Assembly (NCBI GenBank): GCA_933228895.1
Contig: OW121848.1
Span: 157,992,688-158,056,687 of the forward strand
Length of the DNA stretch: 64,000 nucleotides
Direction of reading: 5' to 3'
Source: Platycnemis pennipes
Lineage: Eukaryota > Arthropoda > Insecta > Odonata > Platycnemididae
Within the stretch, counting starts at the first letter, position 1. Every line of letters starts with the position of its first letter. The translations under genes and the position numbers were made by a program. The notes beneath the pieces were generated by a model that did no database searches, was not told the origin of the DNA, and worked only from the letters and a program-made list of their open reading frames with translations. Positions 36,241-48,210 of the stretch are shown in pieces.

Positions 36241-36285
36241 GACTGTCCCGCTAAAAGCGGGACGTCTGGTCACCTTAGTCATAAT

Positions 36286-39200
36286 GTACTTTAACCCCGT
36301 GAAGTTATACCTCCCCTACTACTGTTAAGCATGCGTGGAGCATAATCGTCAGGCGCCATACCTATACAGTTACTGATCTTCGTTCCACAAATCTTATGAA
36401 TGTGATAGGAAATTATGATTCATTTGGAGATTATTCACATTAATATTCATTTCACATTAATTTACCCTTCATGTTTTCTTACTATGCTAGAAAAATCTTA
36501 CAGAAGACGAATAACTCTCACTTTGGTGAGGTATTTTATTGATATAAAGTGAAGCGCTAAAATACTGATTGAGAGTTTTAGGTTTGTATGAAATATACGA
36601 TTTATCTTAGTATCAAATCATATTTACAATATATGAATGCGATATGTTCCTTCTATACTTACATGTTCCGTGTCATTTAACTTGTCTCTTACGAAAATGA
36701 TTTGTAAGTGTTAAACGTTTCGTCGTCCTCCTAATTGCTTTAATTTTCACCAAGGATGCTTAAAACAATTTGAAAATAAAAATGAGAGGGTTCTCTAATG
36801 TTGCCTTTCCTTTTTTTAATATACTTGCTCATTGAGAAAAAATGCAGTGAAAAGAAGAATTCTCCCCGAGTTATGTCATACTTCATTTTGAATTCGAACT
36901 AATTATTCCCGTCTTGCCAGACTCGTCCCTGGAAAAGGGAGTGGTGCAAATCTTCCTCGAAACTATTCACAGAGTCTTCCTTTGGCTCATCGCTCTGTGT
37001 TTCCCAAGAAAGTGTAAGAGTCGGCCGGTGGAGAGGAGGAGGAAGAATTCTTCGCGGAGGGAAAGGAAGTGGAGAGGCAGGAGGAGGGAAAATCGATGAG
37101 CACGCGGACGGAGTGGGGAGGTGGAGGGGGAGGGAAAGCATAAAAGGCTACTCCGCTGCCTACACCATTCTGGATAAGTCTTCCGTTTCCTCCGTGAATA
37201 TTTCACCTTTGCGTTCCTTGCTTCTTAAAAATGCGACCGGGATGCTCTCCCCTCACCTGTCCCTCAAACCCCTTACCCTTGTATCCGCAGGTATCCTTCC
37301 ATTTTATTTCGTAAGGATGCGGGAGGGATCGTTAATTCAGATGATCTCCCTCCTTGTGTCTCACTTCCCCGCCCCCTTTCATCCCGACGCCTTTCCTCTC
37401 AATACTTCCTCAATGCCAACCACATCCGCACGTCGTGGGAGAGAATCACATGTTTAAGTCTCCGGAATGAATAATTATCATTATTATCATAGTTATTGCT
37501 CTCCATAGATGCAACGATTTGGAGAAGCATGCGGTTGATCTTCCTCATTCTTCCTCTGTTTTTACTCCAATCAACAATTTATTGCAGAACATATTTTTTT
37601 CCATACGACATTCACACTATTCTTCATGCATTCAGCTCCGTATTTACGCGGTCCAGATAAAGAAACTCTGTCATTAAGGTGCACGTTTAGCTATAAATAT
37701 TGATTGTATGGAGCGTGAAAAACTATATAGCCATGAATAGCACCAGTAGCTTACTTAAATTTACTTATTACCGTGTAAATAGTTGACACTAAAATTTTAT
37801 TACTTTAATTCATAGATGGTACAGTGATTTATTTGAATGGAGCATGTTTGGGATACAGTAACGATTGGCATGAAGTTATCGAACAATAGTTGCTAACCTT
37901 TGAATACATCTAAGTATTTTATCTCTCATCTTTCGGAATTTTTCATGTATTTTTTCCAATTACAATTAATTTACTCAAAGTAAGTAAGAGAATTTAATCA
38001 CATATTGGTAGAAAAGTAAATAAATAAAACGATTGCTGTATAAATACAAATATGACTGGCTTTATCTGTGGAAAGGGAAGTATTTTTGAAGATGAGAAGG
38101 AATTCCGGGGCGAGGAGGTTGGCGTGCATGATGGGGGAGATGGAGCGGGGGTTGCTTGCGAGAGGGGGGAGTTACGCTGGTCTACTTGGCATGTGCCCGC
38201 CTCCCCTCTCTCGCTTTGATTCCACGCTCCTTTCTTCGCGAGAGCCCCTTTTCTGCACTATTCCCTTCCGTCCCGTGCTGTCTTTTTTCTCTCCATACAC
38301 GTTCGCTCCGCGTCAGAAGAAAGGAGGAAACGATCGAAATTTATTTGCTTTCACCAGTTATTGGAAGAAAATATGGCTTCGTCAAAGCCAAGCCGGGCGG
38401 GGCTTTTATCGAGACAACACAATTTCTGCCAAACTGGGTGGAGGATTGATGACTTAAAGAAAAAATAACCTCTTTTATCATGCATTTCCTGATAAATCAC
38501 CCCAGTTACCTCTGCGGGAAGCGTGCAATAAACGTATCCATTATCTGCCATGGCAATTAAGATCCATACTTTCTTTGTCATGACAATTAAGAGATACCTA
38601 TATCCATTATTCCTCGGAATTGCGATCGAATGCTACTGTCATGTTTAAAAGTTTCAATTTCTCTAATGTCTTCAATGTATTTTAAAGGCTTTTGGTGCCA
38701 AATTTTGGATGTTTACAAGATTTATATTCTAATTAACATCCATAAATTGAGACTGCAGCTGCCACTCTCCATTTATCAGAAACGTTTTCTATTGACATTC
38801 ATTGGCTTTAAAAAATTACACGGATCGATTAATTTTTTGCGCTGAACTTTTGCGCTTTGACTCATATCAGACCATGATTCAGATCTACAGCTCTGAAAGT
38901 TATAAAATTTAACTTATTGGATTTTATATCAAGGCATTCAATAACATGTTTAAAACCATCAGTGAGAACTTCTCTTCACCATCATCTTAACTATTCTCCG
39001 CCACAGCTTCCTATGAGAGAAAATATATTTTCTCCATTGTTAGCCGCCAAATGGTGATAAAATCAAAAGAGTAGTTCATGTGCGTTTTGGTAGTCTGTGC
39101 TTCAAGTGCAAAAACGTTTTCCCTCAAGGAATAAATTACCTCTGTTATACGATTGTTCCAGCAAGGGCGAACGTGTTATTAAGAAATGGGGAAATGTTTT

Positions 39201-40535
39201 TCCCTTCTCTGTAGCAGTAGCAGCAGGCGGCTCTTTCTCTTGCTTGGCATCGTTGACAGCACTCTTGCCGTTGTAGTTTCTTTTTAAAATTTCTTATACC
39301 ACTCCTTTCAAGCTCGAGTGAGAATAATCTTCAAGTGATAGTTTAAAACACCTGTGGTAATTTAGTCTTGAAAGGTGATTCAAGGTCAAAACTTCATAAT
39401 GTCCAGTCATCGCTGAAAATTGAGGTCATTTCTCCAAGTGGCTCACTTAAAGGATCTCTGCATTGCAAGAGTTTACACATTTAGATGGGAGTTTATTAGC
39501 TCGAAATGACTTTAATGAACCCAATATAATCATTTGCCTCTATTTTAATATATTGCCTCATTGTATTATCTATGTGACCCTTTAATAGTAGATTAACCTT
39601 AATTGGCGATTGAAAAAAAAAGTTTTCTGAAGTTTCATCTTTTTGGCCAGACCTTTAAATGTCCTGTTTGCTAAAATCTGCACGGTTATTCTTTTTGTTG
39701 CACTAATAGGTTTCTGCGAGTCATTTTCACTGTAACTCATAATCTGCAACTTATTGTTCTGACAATTAATTTTTCTCTGATGCGTATTCTAAAAACTCAT
39801 AATACAATTTGATGTGGGTTTAAGTAAAACATTTCAATAAGTAACTGCTTAACAAATGGCCAAATATCTGTTAACTGCATATTCTTTTTGCTCCCATCTT
39901 TTTTAAATATTTTTGTTGAAGCAAATGCACTGAGACAAAATGACTTCTCAATTTATCAACAACTATCTTCCTAATTAAAATTAAGAAACTTATTTAGTAC
40001 AAAAGCATTGAAAGCATTTTTTTATTTTATAACTTAGTAAAAATAATGTGAAGTTGAATAAAGACATAATATTAATCGTAATATGACCCATTTTTTCTAA
40101 GTGAAAATGAACAGATAAATTTTCTTATCATGAAAACTAGAGTTTGGTTTCCATGTCCCTGCTTTCAAGCTAAACGCAAGGCTATTTTTTCATTGACTTA
40201 AATTCTGCGGTGGCTTCCTTCATTTATTTTTCTAGTCAACCCCATAAACCCTGTAATAACGCGCAAATGCGGAGGGAATCACATAAGGAGCAGATTCTCA
40301 CGCCCAATTTCACCGTTTCAATTTCACTTCAACATCACCGTTATTTTCTCAGGCGTGAATTAACAGCAAGGCTTTTGCGGACGAATTCATTCAGTTTATA
40401 CAGTCACAAAGTTCGCTCAAGTTTATAAGAGCTATTTGAAACTTTCTCGCTAAAAAGATAGATTTTATTTACTGTATACATGAAAGCTTTCATATGATTC
40501 AAGGGATAGCTTCTATTTATATTATTTATATAAAC
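36286..40535. other. Long AT-rich spacer with GC patches at 36.9-37.4 and 38.05-38.3 kb
   Basis: The GC patches are purine-rich then pyrimidine-rich on the plus strand. Their frames (36,899-37,206 minus, 37,113-37,457 plus, 38,068-38,457 plus) lack domains. A TATA-like CATAAAAGG follows the first purine island at 37,139, but no exon can be shown. Confidence 0.45.
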
Positions 40536-40539
40536 GTAG

Positions 40540-40840
40540 TTTATTATGCGCGGTCCCCGCTGTAATGCGAGTCGGCTGACATCGGGGTCACTGCTTTAGA
40601 CACGCGAGACTTAATTCTGGCTCTGCGCAGTCAGAGTGGGCGACAGGGTGACCTGGCCAGGGGACAGGCAAAAAGGGACATCTAACCCATTGAGTGCGCA
40701 GTCGGAGAGATAGCCTCAAGGTTGAGAGAGTGTTCTCCATCCGTGGGCGTGCCGTGAGTTAGACTTCCTCGCCATGGGTGCTTCTTCTTCCTCGCTCTTC
40801 CGCTCCTACGTTTCCCAAGGTAGCAGTCAACTATTCTAGG
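40540..40840 (+). other. GC-rich island with a possible first coding exon
   Basis: In an AT-rich neighbourhood this island has CpGs and an ATG in a strong context (CGCCATGG; ATG at 40,774). The frame reads MGASSSSLFRSYVSQ, with a Gly at position 2 and a Ser-rich stretch as in N-myristoylated proteins. It reaches a splice-donor-like CAAG|GTAGCA at 40,816-40,825; unspliced it stops after 21 codons at 40,837-40,839. No downstream exon was recognised, so this is a candidate only. Confidence 0.2.
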
Positions 40841-41156
40841 ACTTGCACGACACCGCAGGGAAGAAGATAGGAATCATCTATTTTTGCAGTTTGGATGGAG
40901 AAAGATGACAATATAAATCTTTTTCTAGCTAACGAGAACATATCTGTGGTGGGTACACTTAGGTATGTGAATACGCAATGTTTTGTATAGACTAACCATT
41001 AACCGTGCAAGATGACTGAGGAGTTACGGTAAACTGTCGCCTATGTATTATGCAATAAAGGGAAGCTGATCCTTTGAATCCTCATCATGTTTTCCTCCAC
41101 TAAAATTTATTTTATTTCAGTTTAAGGCGGTAAATTATCAATTCTTTTAAGCAGAT

Positions 41157-41235
41157 ATTCCACAGAGAATAAATTATTCGCCTTCACCGGGACTCCAACC
41201 CGTACCCCCAGATCTATTCTTTTCACTAATTCTCC
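41157..41235 (-). repeat. SINE family D fragment (minus strand)
   Basis: CACAGAGAATAAATTATTCG, then CCTTCACCGGGACTCCAACC, parallels ACAGAGAAAAAAATCATTCG, then TCTTGACCGGGACTCGGACC, at 58,711-58,750. On the minus strand this gives B box GGTTGGAGTCC and the same 3' junction (CGAATAATTTATTCTCTGTGG). The A-box half is missing or decayed. Confidence 0.6.
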
Positions 41236-41572
41236 ATTCAGTCAATTTCAACCCTATTTCTTTAGGCACGGTGGTGTCACATTTGCTTAACGTTTGCGTA
41301 ATGCTTTGCTTAACTCCTAAAATAATCCTTATATTTTTATGTGAACGTATAACCGATGAACCTTTCCTTCTTGGACAACTATGTTTGAATAATATTTTTT
41401 TACAGCTCCTTCATTCTTTAATCCGCTCTATGTAATGTATGGCAATGCATAAAACTCTTGCCCTTTAAATGTTGAGCTGGTAAGATTGCGACTGGTAAGC
41501 CTCAGCTAAGATCATTATATCATATTCTATTCCTGACATCCTCTATCACCTTATGTCGCCGGAAAATTTTTC

Positions 41573-41655
41573 CACCGTCCGCAGTAGCCATGTTAGTAAC
41601 GTATCCCTTGCAAACCAAAGATCCATAGTTCTAGTCCAACCTCGGAATAGGTGAT
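41573..41655 (+). repeat. tRNA-derived SINE
   Basis: A-box-like GTAGCCATGTTAGTAACG (from 41,584), a CAAACCAAAGATC spacer and B box GTTCTAGTCC give the spacing of a tRNA-related SINE head. Related but more decayed copies are at 1211 and 11,245 (minus). Confidence 0.55.
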
Positions 41656-41659
41656 GTAC

Positions 41660-43080
41660 TCGACTTAGATTAGCATCTAGGTTAGAATATGAAGTAATAC
41701 TTATAAATGGGAGCTCTAAAAAAGAAAATCATGTTGCTCATACGAATCCAAAATAAAGTTCCTTATACTCTGACCCAGGTTTGATTTATTGGCATTTTTT
41801 TAAAATAAAATACAAATTGATTAGTAAGCCTTATAAATTACATAAGAGATACTGTGGTCTGATTCTTATGCAAAATTTTGTATTCAATGAAAAGTGGGTA
41901 AAAAAAGAAAGCTGGGAAAATTTACTATTTTTATGATTCTGAATTCAAATGAAGAGCAGCACCATGAAAGTCTTACGTATCATAATTCAATGATATTTAG
42001 CCCATATGACTCAATGGTGTCCATCCATCTCACACAAAACAAAATTTTGAAGACTGTATAATCCACTCCATGAAAAAATGAATAGTCACTTTACTAAATC
42101 TTAGCGTCTTTTTAAGAGGTGAGTGTTAAGCCCTGATTACATTTCAATTCGTTAATCAATATTAATTTCTTCACGTAGATTATTCCCACCGCAAATAACA
42201 CGACTATTATTTTATATTAAGGTTGGGAATTTGACTTTAATGTACAATCGAGACAGTTTCTCGTTTTGGAAAGGATTATATCATTCATTAAAATGTTAGG
42301 TGCTTACTTAAATATGACTATACAAGTGCATATGATTTTTCTTATCTAATTGTGAGTTGTTTTTGCGCTGTCATCATTACTCGGACAAAATTTCCAGAAG
42401 AAGCTTCTGTGCTTATTTCCAAAATTTCCTGCTTACCCCTTAGTATATTCCTTTTTTTATGATCTGAAGTTTGGATTGTACTTTGTTAAATGCCATTAAG
42501 TTTGGCTATACTCGGAATTCTTCCTTTGTTTTGCGTCGAGGCACCCTTACGTCACCTGGGTTCTAGGACTTCTCCTGACGGCTGCCTCATAGGGAGTCTT
42601 GTCCTTTCGTAGGCTATGAATTTCACCTTATGGGTTGAGTTGAGGGTGAATTAGCTTTTGCAAATTTCCACGTATAGAGCAGCAACCTAAGCAATGGATC
42701 AGCAGAGACATTATTCATTTAAATTCGACTAGATGATGGATTTAGAACGTAGTGAAAGCCATTGAATTGGTGGCGTCTCGTTCATTATTAATTTGGAAGT
42801 TAATAAGAAACTAAGAATAAGAACATGTGCGTGCCCAGAGTAGTGATTCTTAGTGATGTGATAACCGATTGAAGTGGTCGTGAAGGAATTTCCTTCGTAC
42901 GTAAAAAAACGCCATCAACGTTCCGAAAATCATCTTCGCGAGAGGCATATTGTTCGCGAAAGGAGCGATAGCGGGATACTCGGACAAAAGGCAAGGGTTA
43001 TAAAGACTCGGGATACGTTAAGGTGTCGGTTATATTGGGTCTATAATGTCTTCTTAATTTATTACCCTGGCTGATCACAT
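41660..43080. other. AT-rich spacer
   Basis: No recognised coding, RNA or repeat feature. Confidence 0.5.
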
Positions 43081-43084
43081 TACC

Positions 43085-44085
43085 ACACAATGATGATTTA
43101 GTTTATGGTGAAAGGATCTGCTCCTGCTTTCTTCTTCATCGAGAAGAGATGGCATTGGTTTACAGGTGGTTGAAAATGCCTCGGGAATTCGGGACATGGC
43201 ATTCAACTTTGTGCGATTGGTGGAAATAGGGCAGGCGATGGGGGTGAAGGTCTGTGGGTATGAAACAAGTGAGTAGAATGGACGCGTCAAATAAGGCTGT
43301 GAGGTTCTCCCTGCGGAATCGTGTTCGCTGAGATGTGATGTCATAGTGATCGGAGCGAGAAATAAGAGAGCCGTGAAACCGCAGTTAATTATGCTGACTA
43401 TATCATCTTCCTCTTTCAAGATCCATTTCCATTTGGGTGTCCCAGAATCGAGTCCAGTGATTGGGCATGAGCAATTATCCATAAGAAAGCTTGTTTGTAG
43501 TGCCACGCTATTGACCACTATTTTTTTGCCACGGCCTGGAATATTTGTTCACTCCAATAAGTTTGAACCATTCGTTCCCAATGATGACAACCTCCCCGTT
43601 GGGCACATAGCAATCCACACTATGTTGTCTTGAGTATGATGGATTTTCATCTTATTTCTCTCAGCTTTGACCATTAAGGGAACTTATACATATATTCACT
43701 TATTGCTTACACACACTGATTCCGTACAGGATTTTTCCACGAACGTGGGTAAGGAACTGTTTGCTTATTTAGTAGTTGCCGAGATCCAAGATTTGACCTA
43801 TTTCGTATTCCAATATACCACATTTTTATATAAGCACGTCGATTTCCGTGTCATCTGTCATTTTCACCTGTATAGTTACCGGGTTCTCATAACTGCTTTA
43901 CGAGGCAATTGGTTTGCTGATTGGCAAAGGATCCGTTGACTGAAGATGAATCCTAGGAACCGGTAGTCATGCAACCACCAAATCGCAATTTAATGCCTCC
44001 CTGAAGTCTGATTCTTGCCCAAACATAGCCACTATATTTAATGAGAACCTACTTGCAATTCAGACTGGCGGAAAAAAGCTTCACT
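43085..44085 (-). pseudogene. Degenerate actin-like pseudogene
   Basis: Short blocks on the minus strand follow actin in order. An AVFP-like start (AFF at 44,071-44,079) is followed, about the right 53 bases later, by MFGQES...EA (from 44,026; actin GMGQKDS). Then come LDL at 43,789 with LTHVRGK at 43,753-43,733 (actin LDLAGRD...KILTERG); AER at 43,665 (actin AEREI); CYVPNGEVVIIGNEWFK at 43,612-43,562 (actin YELPDGQVITIGNERFR); EQIFQA at 43,550-43,533 (actin EALFQP); TSFLMDNCSC at 43,494-43,465 (actin PSFLGMESCG). A KQE near 43,130 may be the C-terminal KQEYDE. Frameshifts, small indels and stops separate the blocks. Total length is near the 1.13-kb actin coding length with no intron-sized gap, which suggests an old processed copy. 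Open frames on either strand here (147 and 95 codons) are by-products. No poly(A) trace remains. Confidence 0.65.
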
Positions 44086-44121
44086 TAGGGCTTAAAAAAT
44101 ACAAAAATAAAAAATGATTTT

Positions 44122-44170
44122 TTGTGATAACTCCAAAAGTAAAAAAAAAAAAATTTAGGAGTTATCACAA
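44122..44170. repeat. Stem-loop with 13-bp arms around a poly(A) tract
   Basis: TTGTGATAACTCC (44,122-44,134) and its exact complement (44,158-44,170) flank a loop with 13 A residues. It lies just beyond the upstream edge of the actin-like block. No element type is assigned. Confidence 0.7.
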
Positions 44171-44174
44171 GCTA

Positions 44175-45635
44175 CATAACTACGTAGCTAAATATTGAAT
44201 TCATTTTATTTTAGATTTTTTGTGGATGAAACATATTTATCGGCAAAAAAGCGCATTATACTCATCATACCTGAGGCTAATCAGCTAAAGAGAAACACAT
44301 TATTGACATGATTTTATGTTTTAATATCAAAAGATGACCACCATGATCGCTTAACATCGAAAGTGCTGATATGAGAAGAATACTGCAGATTCCCAAATGT
44401 TTGTTTGTGAGGATACCCAATATTTTGGGCTTCAGCGTGTAGATCAACCCAGTGTAGAAATTTAAGTTGTTAGTCATTTCTCGGAGGTGTCATTGTATGA
44501 TGCTTGGACTAGGAGTGAAATTTTCTTGATTAGTTGATGGAATTTGTTCGAGAATCTTTACACACGTAAGTTGCTTAAAGGTACCACTGTACTAACGCAA
44601 TTTTCTGTGCAGTTATCGTCCTCATGTTCTTATCTTATGCAGATGGCGATAAAAATGTAATTCTTTGTGCAGTAGGCAGTACTGTATGATAGAAAAACAT
44701 TCTTTTTAGTTCGGCTAGCAGAATGATTATGACGACATTGATTTATCATCTGCTTTGTTCTGATTACTGCAATAAAATACGTTCCACGTATAAAATTTCA
44801 CGCATTTAAAAATATTTAGTTATAGCCATAAAGTATCCTTGCTCGATATCTTTTCTCTCTCACGAGTTCTTCTCGGCTTAAGTGAGCCAATAATTCCTTG
44901 AGGTGACATACATACGGTGAAAATGACGCGCCAAATCCCTCAAAAGTATGAAAATAGGTAGCAAGGAACTTGGCTATCCCAAAAACAGATTTCTAGAATT
45001 TATTTCGCTGCTGTTGAAATAAGTCGCTAGGGTACTTGCTGCAATTTAATTTAATAGTGTTTGTTCTTCCTTTTAATTAGCCTTCTTCGATATTTCCTCC
45101 TCACCGGCCTTTCATCGCTAACCCCCGCCTTCCGGAGGCATAGCTAAACCCCTTTGCGCCCCCTCTTTCCAGCATCACCCTCCGTCCACCCTCCCGTCCC
45201 CATCACCCCCGCCCCCACACCCAACCCCCCATCCCCTCAGCCCCTCATTCAAACCCCCTCTCCCGGAAATCCATCCTTATCGATCACGGATGGCCTCCTC
45301 GGCCCGTCTCCCCCTCTGGTGACAAATTCCCGTCGACCGGGAAGCCCATGGTTCAAGTCTCTGGCGAGACCCGATGGGAGGACACGCTGTACCCGTACTG
45401 ACTCATAGCAACCACTATGATTATGACAACATTAATTAGTGCCACAGTGAAAACATTAATGCAATTTGCATAGGAAAAAAACATGGGGGAATGCACGAAA
45501 TGTAAGCATGGGAAGGTGATGAAAAAAGGAGGACATGAAATAACTTTACGTGCTTGGAGAGAGGTGAATGTAATATGCATCCGTGTCGGCAGCATCCTCC
45601 TCCCTCTTACTCTCCCCTCTTGCGTGTCACGTCCG
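44175..45635. other. Spacer with C-rich patch at 45.12-45.37 kb
   Basis: The C-rich patch gives a Pro/Ser-rich 84-codon frame without a domain. A lone B-box-like GGTTCAAGTCT lies at 45,350-45,360 but has no A box. Nothing else recognised. Confidence 0.5.
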
Positions 45636-45639
45636 AAAA

Positions 45640-46255
45640 TTCACATTTATCATCATCAGTATTTCAGTCCTAGGATTGGTTTACTTCATTCCTTCATTTT
45701 GCCCTATTCAGTGTTAATTTCCTCACACCCTGGTATGTTTTCTCTTTCACGTCCTTCTTTATTTGTTCTATATATATGCCCCTTGGTCATATGGACTTGG
45801 ACTTCACTTCAATCTTCCTTCTATTATATTTCTGACTAATTCATTGTGCCTCAAAGTATGTCCAATTCATCTAGTTCTTCGTTGCCGTAGGGTTTTCCAT
45901 CTTGTCCTTTCTTCATCTGCTCTTTTGTACACCTCTTCGTTCCTCGCTCTATTTGTCCATTTAATCTTCAACATTCTCCGGCCGCACCATATTTCGAAGG
46001 CTTCAATTCTTCGTTGGTCTGCTTTCCCGATGTTCCATGTCTCTGATCCATAGAGTGCCACGCTCCATACGAATGTTTTGATGAAGTGCTTCCTTGTTTG
46101 CAGCCGTAGGTTCTTTGAGCACAGTAGTTGTCTCTTCTTCACAAACGCCTCCTTAGCTTGTGCTATTCTTCGCTTGATGTCCGTCGTGCTTCTTCCATCC
46201 CAATTTATAGTGCTGCTGAGGTAGGTGAAGCTCTCCATTTGTTCTTAGTTATTGT
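45640..46255 (-). pseudogene. RTE-like LINE ORF2 fragment, C-terminal part
   Basis: A 123-codon minus frame (46,238-45,867) carries ESFTYLSSTINWDGRSTTDI, KRRIAQAKEAFVKKRQLL, RKHFIKTFVWSVALYGSETW and RRIEAFEIWCGRRMLKIKW, then RNEEVYKRADEERTRWKTL. This is the region just after the reverse transcriptase core in RTE-like LINEs, ending in the W-C-RRM-K-W and R-NEE motifs. Downstream the frame breaks, but KDVKEK and the terminal CCAATCCTAGGACTG (complement near 45,675) can still be read. 5'-truncated at about 46,255; not functional. Confidence 0.85.
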
Positions 46256-46259
46256 CAAC

Positions 46260-46815
46260 GGCAATTGGCAAGGTAGGGCAAGATGGCACGAGTGCCCCAC
46301 CGAGAATCCACAAACTTTTATTTCATTGTCCACCTGCTTTAGTTGTCGCCGGTGGTCTAAAAAAGTTCAAATTTCTATTGAAAGTACAAGACATTTACTT
46401 CATCAATTGTAAGTGAGAAAATAACATGTAGCGATGAATTGCAACATTTTGTTATTTAATTCACATCAGGTGTAAGAAATGGAATCTTGAAGGAGGAGAA
46501 AATTTTACCATTTGATATAACATACATTTAAAATTTCTGTGGGGAGAAATTTTTCTCCATCAATGTGACTCTGAGGTACTAGAAATAATTTTGGGATTTT
46601 GAAGTTGAAGTTATTTTATCTCTGAAGAAAAAGAACCAAAACCCTGCAGTTTTCACGTTTAATTTTATGAGAAACAGGTAAGATAATACTATAGTCATAA
46701 GTAATAACTTTCATTTTGCCAAATTGTTAATGGTGAGGTTTAAGGTTTTGGTTCTTCACTGTTCCTTCAAAAGGCTGCGAACCTTATATACTCAGTAACA
46801 CATTTAACTGAAACT
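46260..46815. other. AT-rich spacer
   Basis: Nothing recognised. Confidence 0.5.
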
Positions 46816-46817
46816 AC

Positions 46818-46969
46818 CTCTTTGTGAGTTCCACGGGTTAATTTATGGGTACCACAAGTATCAGCCCCATCATCAGTTACAAATCTCTGGTGATGTCATC
46901 ACGGTGATCATCTGATGACAGAAACCGGTTGTACCTATAAATTATCCCGTGAAACTCAGAAAGAAGCAG
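46818..46969. mobile_element. Decayed Penelope-type foldback with hammerhead-like motifs
   Basis: Arms 46,818-46,876 and 46,912-46,969 are about 80% complementary (TACCCATAAATTAACCCGTG against TACCTATAAATTATCCCGTG). The right arm reads CTGATGA (46,912-46,918), an almost absent stem II, then GAAACCGGTTGTACC. The left arm on the minus strand reads CTGATGATGGGGCTGATACTTGTGGTACC in register with the motif at 12,013. The GAAAC/GATAC-NN-GTK-GTACC pattern links it to the other Penelope-type ends in the window. Confidence 0.5.
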
Positions 46970-47745
46970 CCCCAGTTTTAGTTGTTATGGAAAGATTCCA
47001 CAAATTAAGTACCAACTCACTAAGTTTTAATTTATTCAACTCAAAATCAGTGAGACTATCAATTTTATGTCTCATACTTTTATTAAACCACTCTGAAGCC
47101 ACTCTTTAGAAATTGCAAACGCATCTTATTGGGATGGAGTGGTTTTCATTCATGTCAGATGCCGGTAGCGTGCAGGTTCTCGGCTTAACGTTCGATAAAA
47201 GTATCTCAACAACATAAAAAAAGATAATAAGTGAAGTCTTTACGATTCTTGCGGAAATCGAGTGTTGCGATTGAGTATCTCGAGTTTAATGGAGAGGCAT
47301 ATCGTTTAGTGATCCTATTATCAGATTCGCCCATCCCAGGAAGCTGGGGTCCACTCGTGCATCCGCGCTGAGGCGGGCGGGTGAGGAGACGAGCCTTGGT
47401 GCGGGCGACCCGCGTCGCGCATCTCTCTCGCGGGTGGCCTGGCGCTCAGGAAGGCCGAGAGTCGAATCCGATGTGCCAGACGAATCGATATCGCTTTCCT
47501 GAGCGGACGGCGGCGGCTCTTGATGGCTGGAGGAGGGGGAGGGAGGCAGCGGGGGAGGGGTTGTCGAGGGCTAACGTCGGAATGGCACCCTTCCGCCACC
47601 CCACCCACTCAATTCCCTCCTCTCGTCACCATCGACCGAATCGGAACTCGTGCGTTGAGGACGCTTCACGTTTCTCATCTGTCGAGAGGAAGAGAGAGAG
47701 GGTGCATTTGCGAGGGCACGAAATGGAGCCACGGTGGGGGGTGCT
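46970..47745. other. Spacer with CpG-rich patch at 47.33-47.7 kb
   Basis: Overlapping frames on both strands (95-130 codons) in a GC-rich patch have no domain. A promoter-like CpG patch is possible but unsupported by a core motif or exon. Confidence 0.45.
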
Positions 47746-47887
47746 GCAATGGGGCCTTTACTTGGAACCGTGATCGCTATTTTGACAACGAAATCGTTAG
47801 TTAGAAACGACAAATGAGTTTTAGTGATAAATTAGGTGAATAAAAAAAGTTTAGCACTTTTCCACAATATATTTAAAATTATAAAAT

Positions 47888-47930
47888 GGCACAACACGTG
47901 TTTCGGCTTACTAAGCCATCATCAGGTGTA
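47888..47930 (-). ncRNA. Hammerhead-ribozyme-like motif, 3' terminal repeat
   Basis: On the minus strand (sense of the element): CTGATGA (complement of 47,919-47,925), stem II GGCTT/AAGCC of five perfect pairs, GAAAC, tetraloop ACGT and GTT as predicted cleavage site before GTGCC. Matches the minimal hammerhead of Penelope-type repeats except for one extra base after the core. Confidence 0.55.
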
Positions 47931-48210
47931 CACTCACAAACGTCCGTGACAGAAGCGCAATATATATGAAATGGGAAGGGGTTGGGTTTGGAGAAAGTGG
48001 TTAGGGGTGGGAGAGGAGGGAATGACTAGTAGATGGTGAGTGAGGGGGGGTAAGAATTGTATAAAGCACTCTAAGAAGTTTGTCCTTGGGACTGGATTAG
48101 GGAAGTGGTTGCTTATTTGGAAAAGGAATAGCAAGCAATGGGGAATAGATCCGGAACAGTTGGTCATTCAACAACAGGTTATTATCGCTATGCATAATTT
48201 CCCACTCTTC

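Larger units (their letters stand above)
31302..36285. mobile_element. hAT-like unit with identical ends and exact 8-bp target duplication
   Basis: The unit 31,310-36,277 begins with TAAGGTGACCAG and ends with the exact complement CTGGTCACCTTA. It is flanked by GTCATAAT at 31,302-31,309 and again at 36,278-36,285. An 8-bp duplication is the hallmark of hAT transposition. Subterminal GGGACA/CCCG motifs are typical of this TIR class. Inside lie a broken BED-finger hAT transposase (minus strand), a second hAT end at 33,512, family A copy 3, and a SINE at 34.7 kb. At 4,968 bp with foreign insertions it is a composite rather than a clean autonomous element. Confidence 0.8.
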
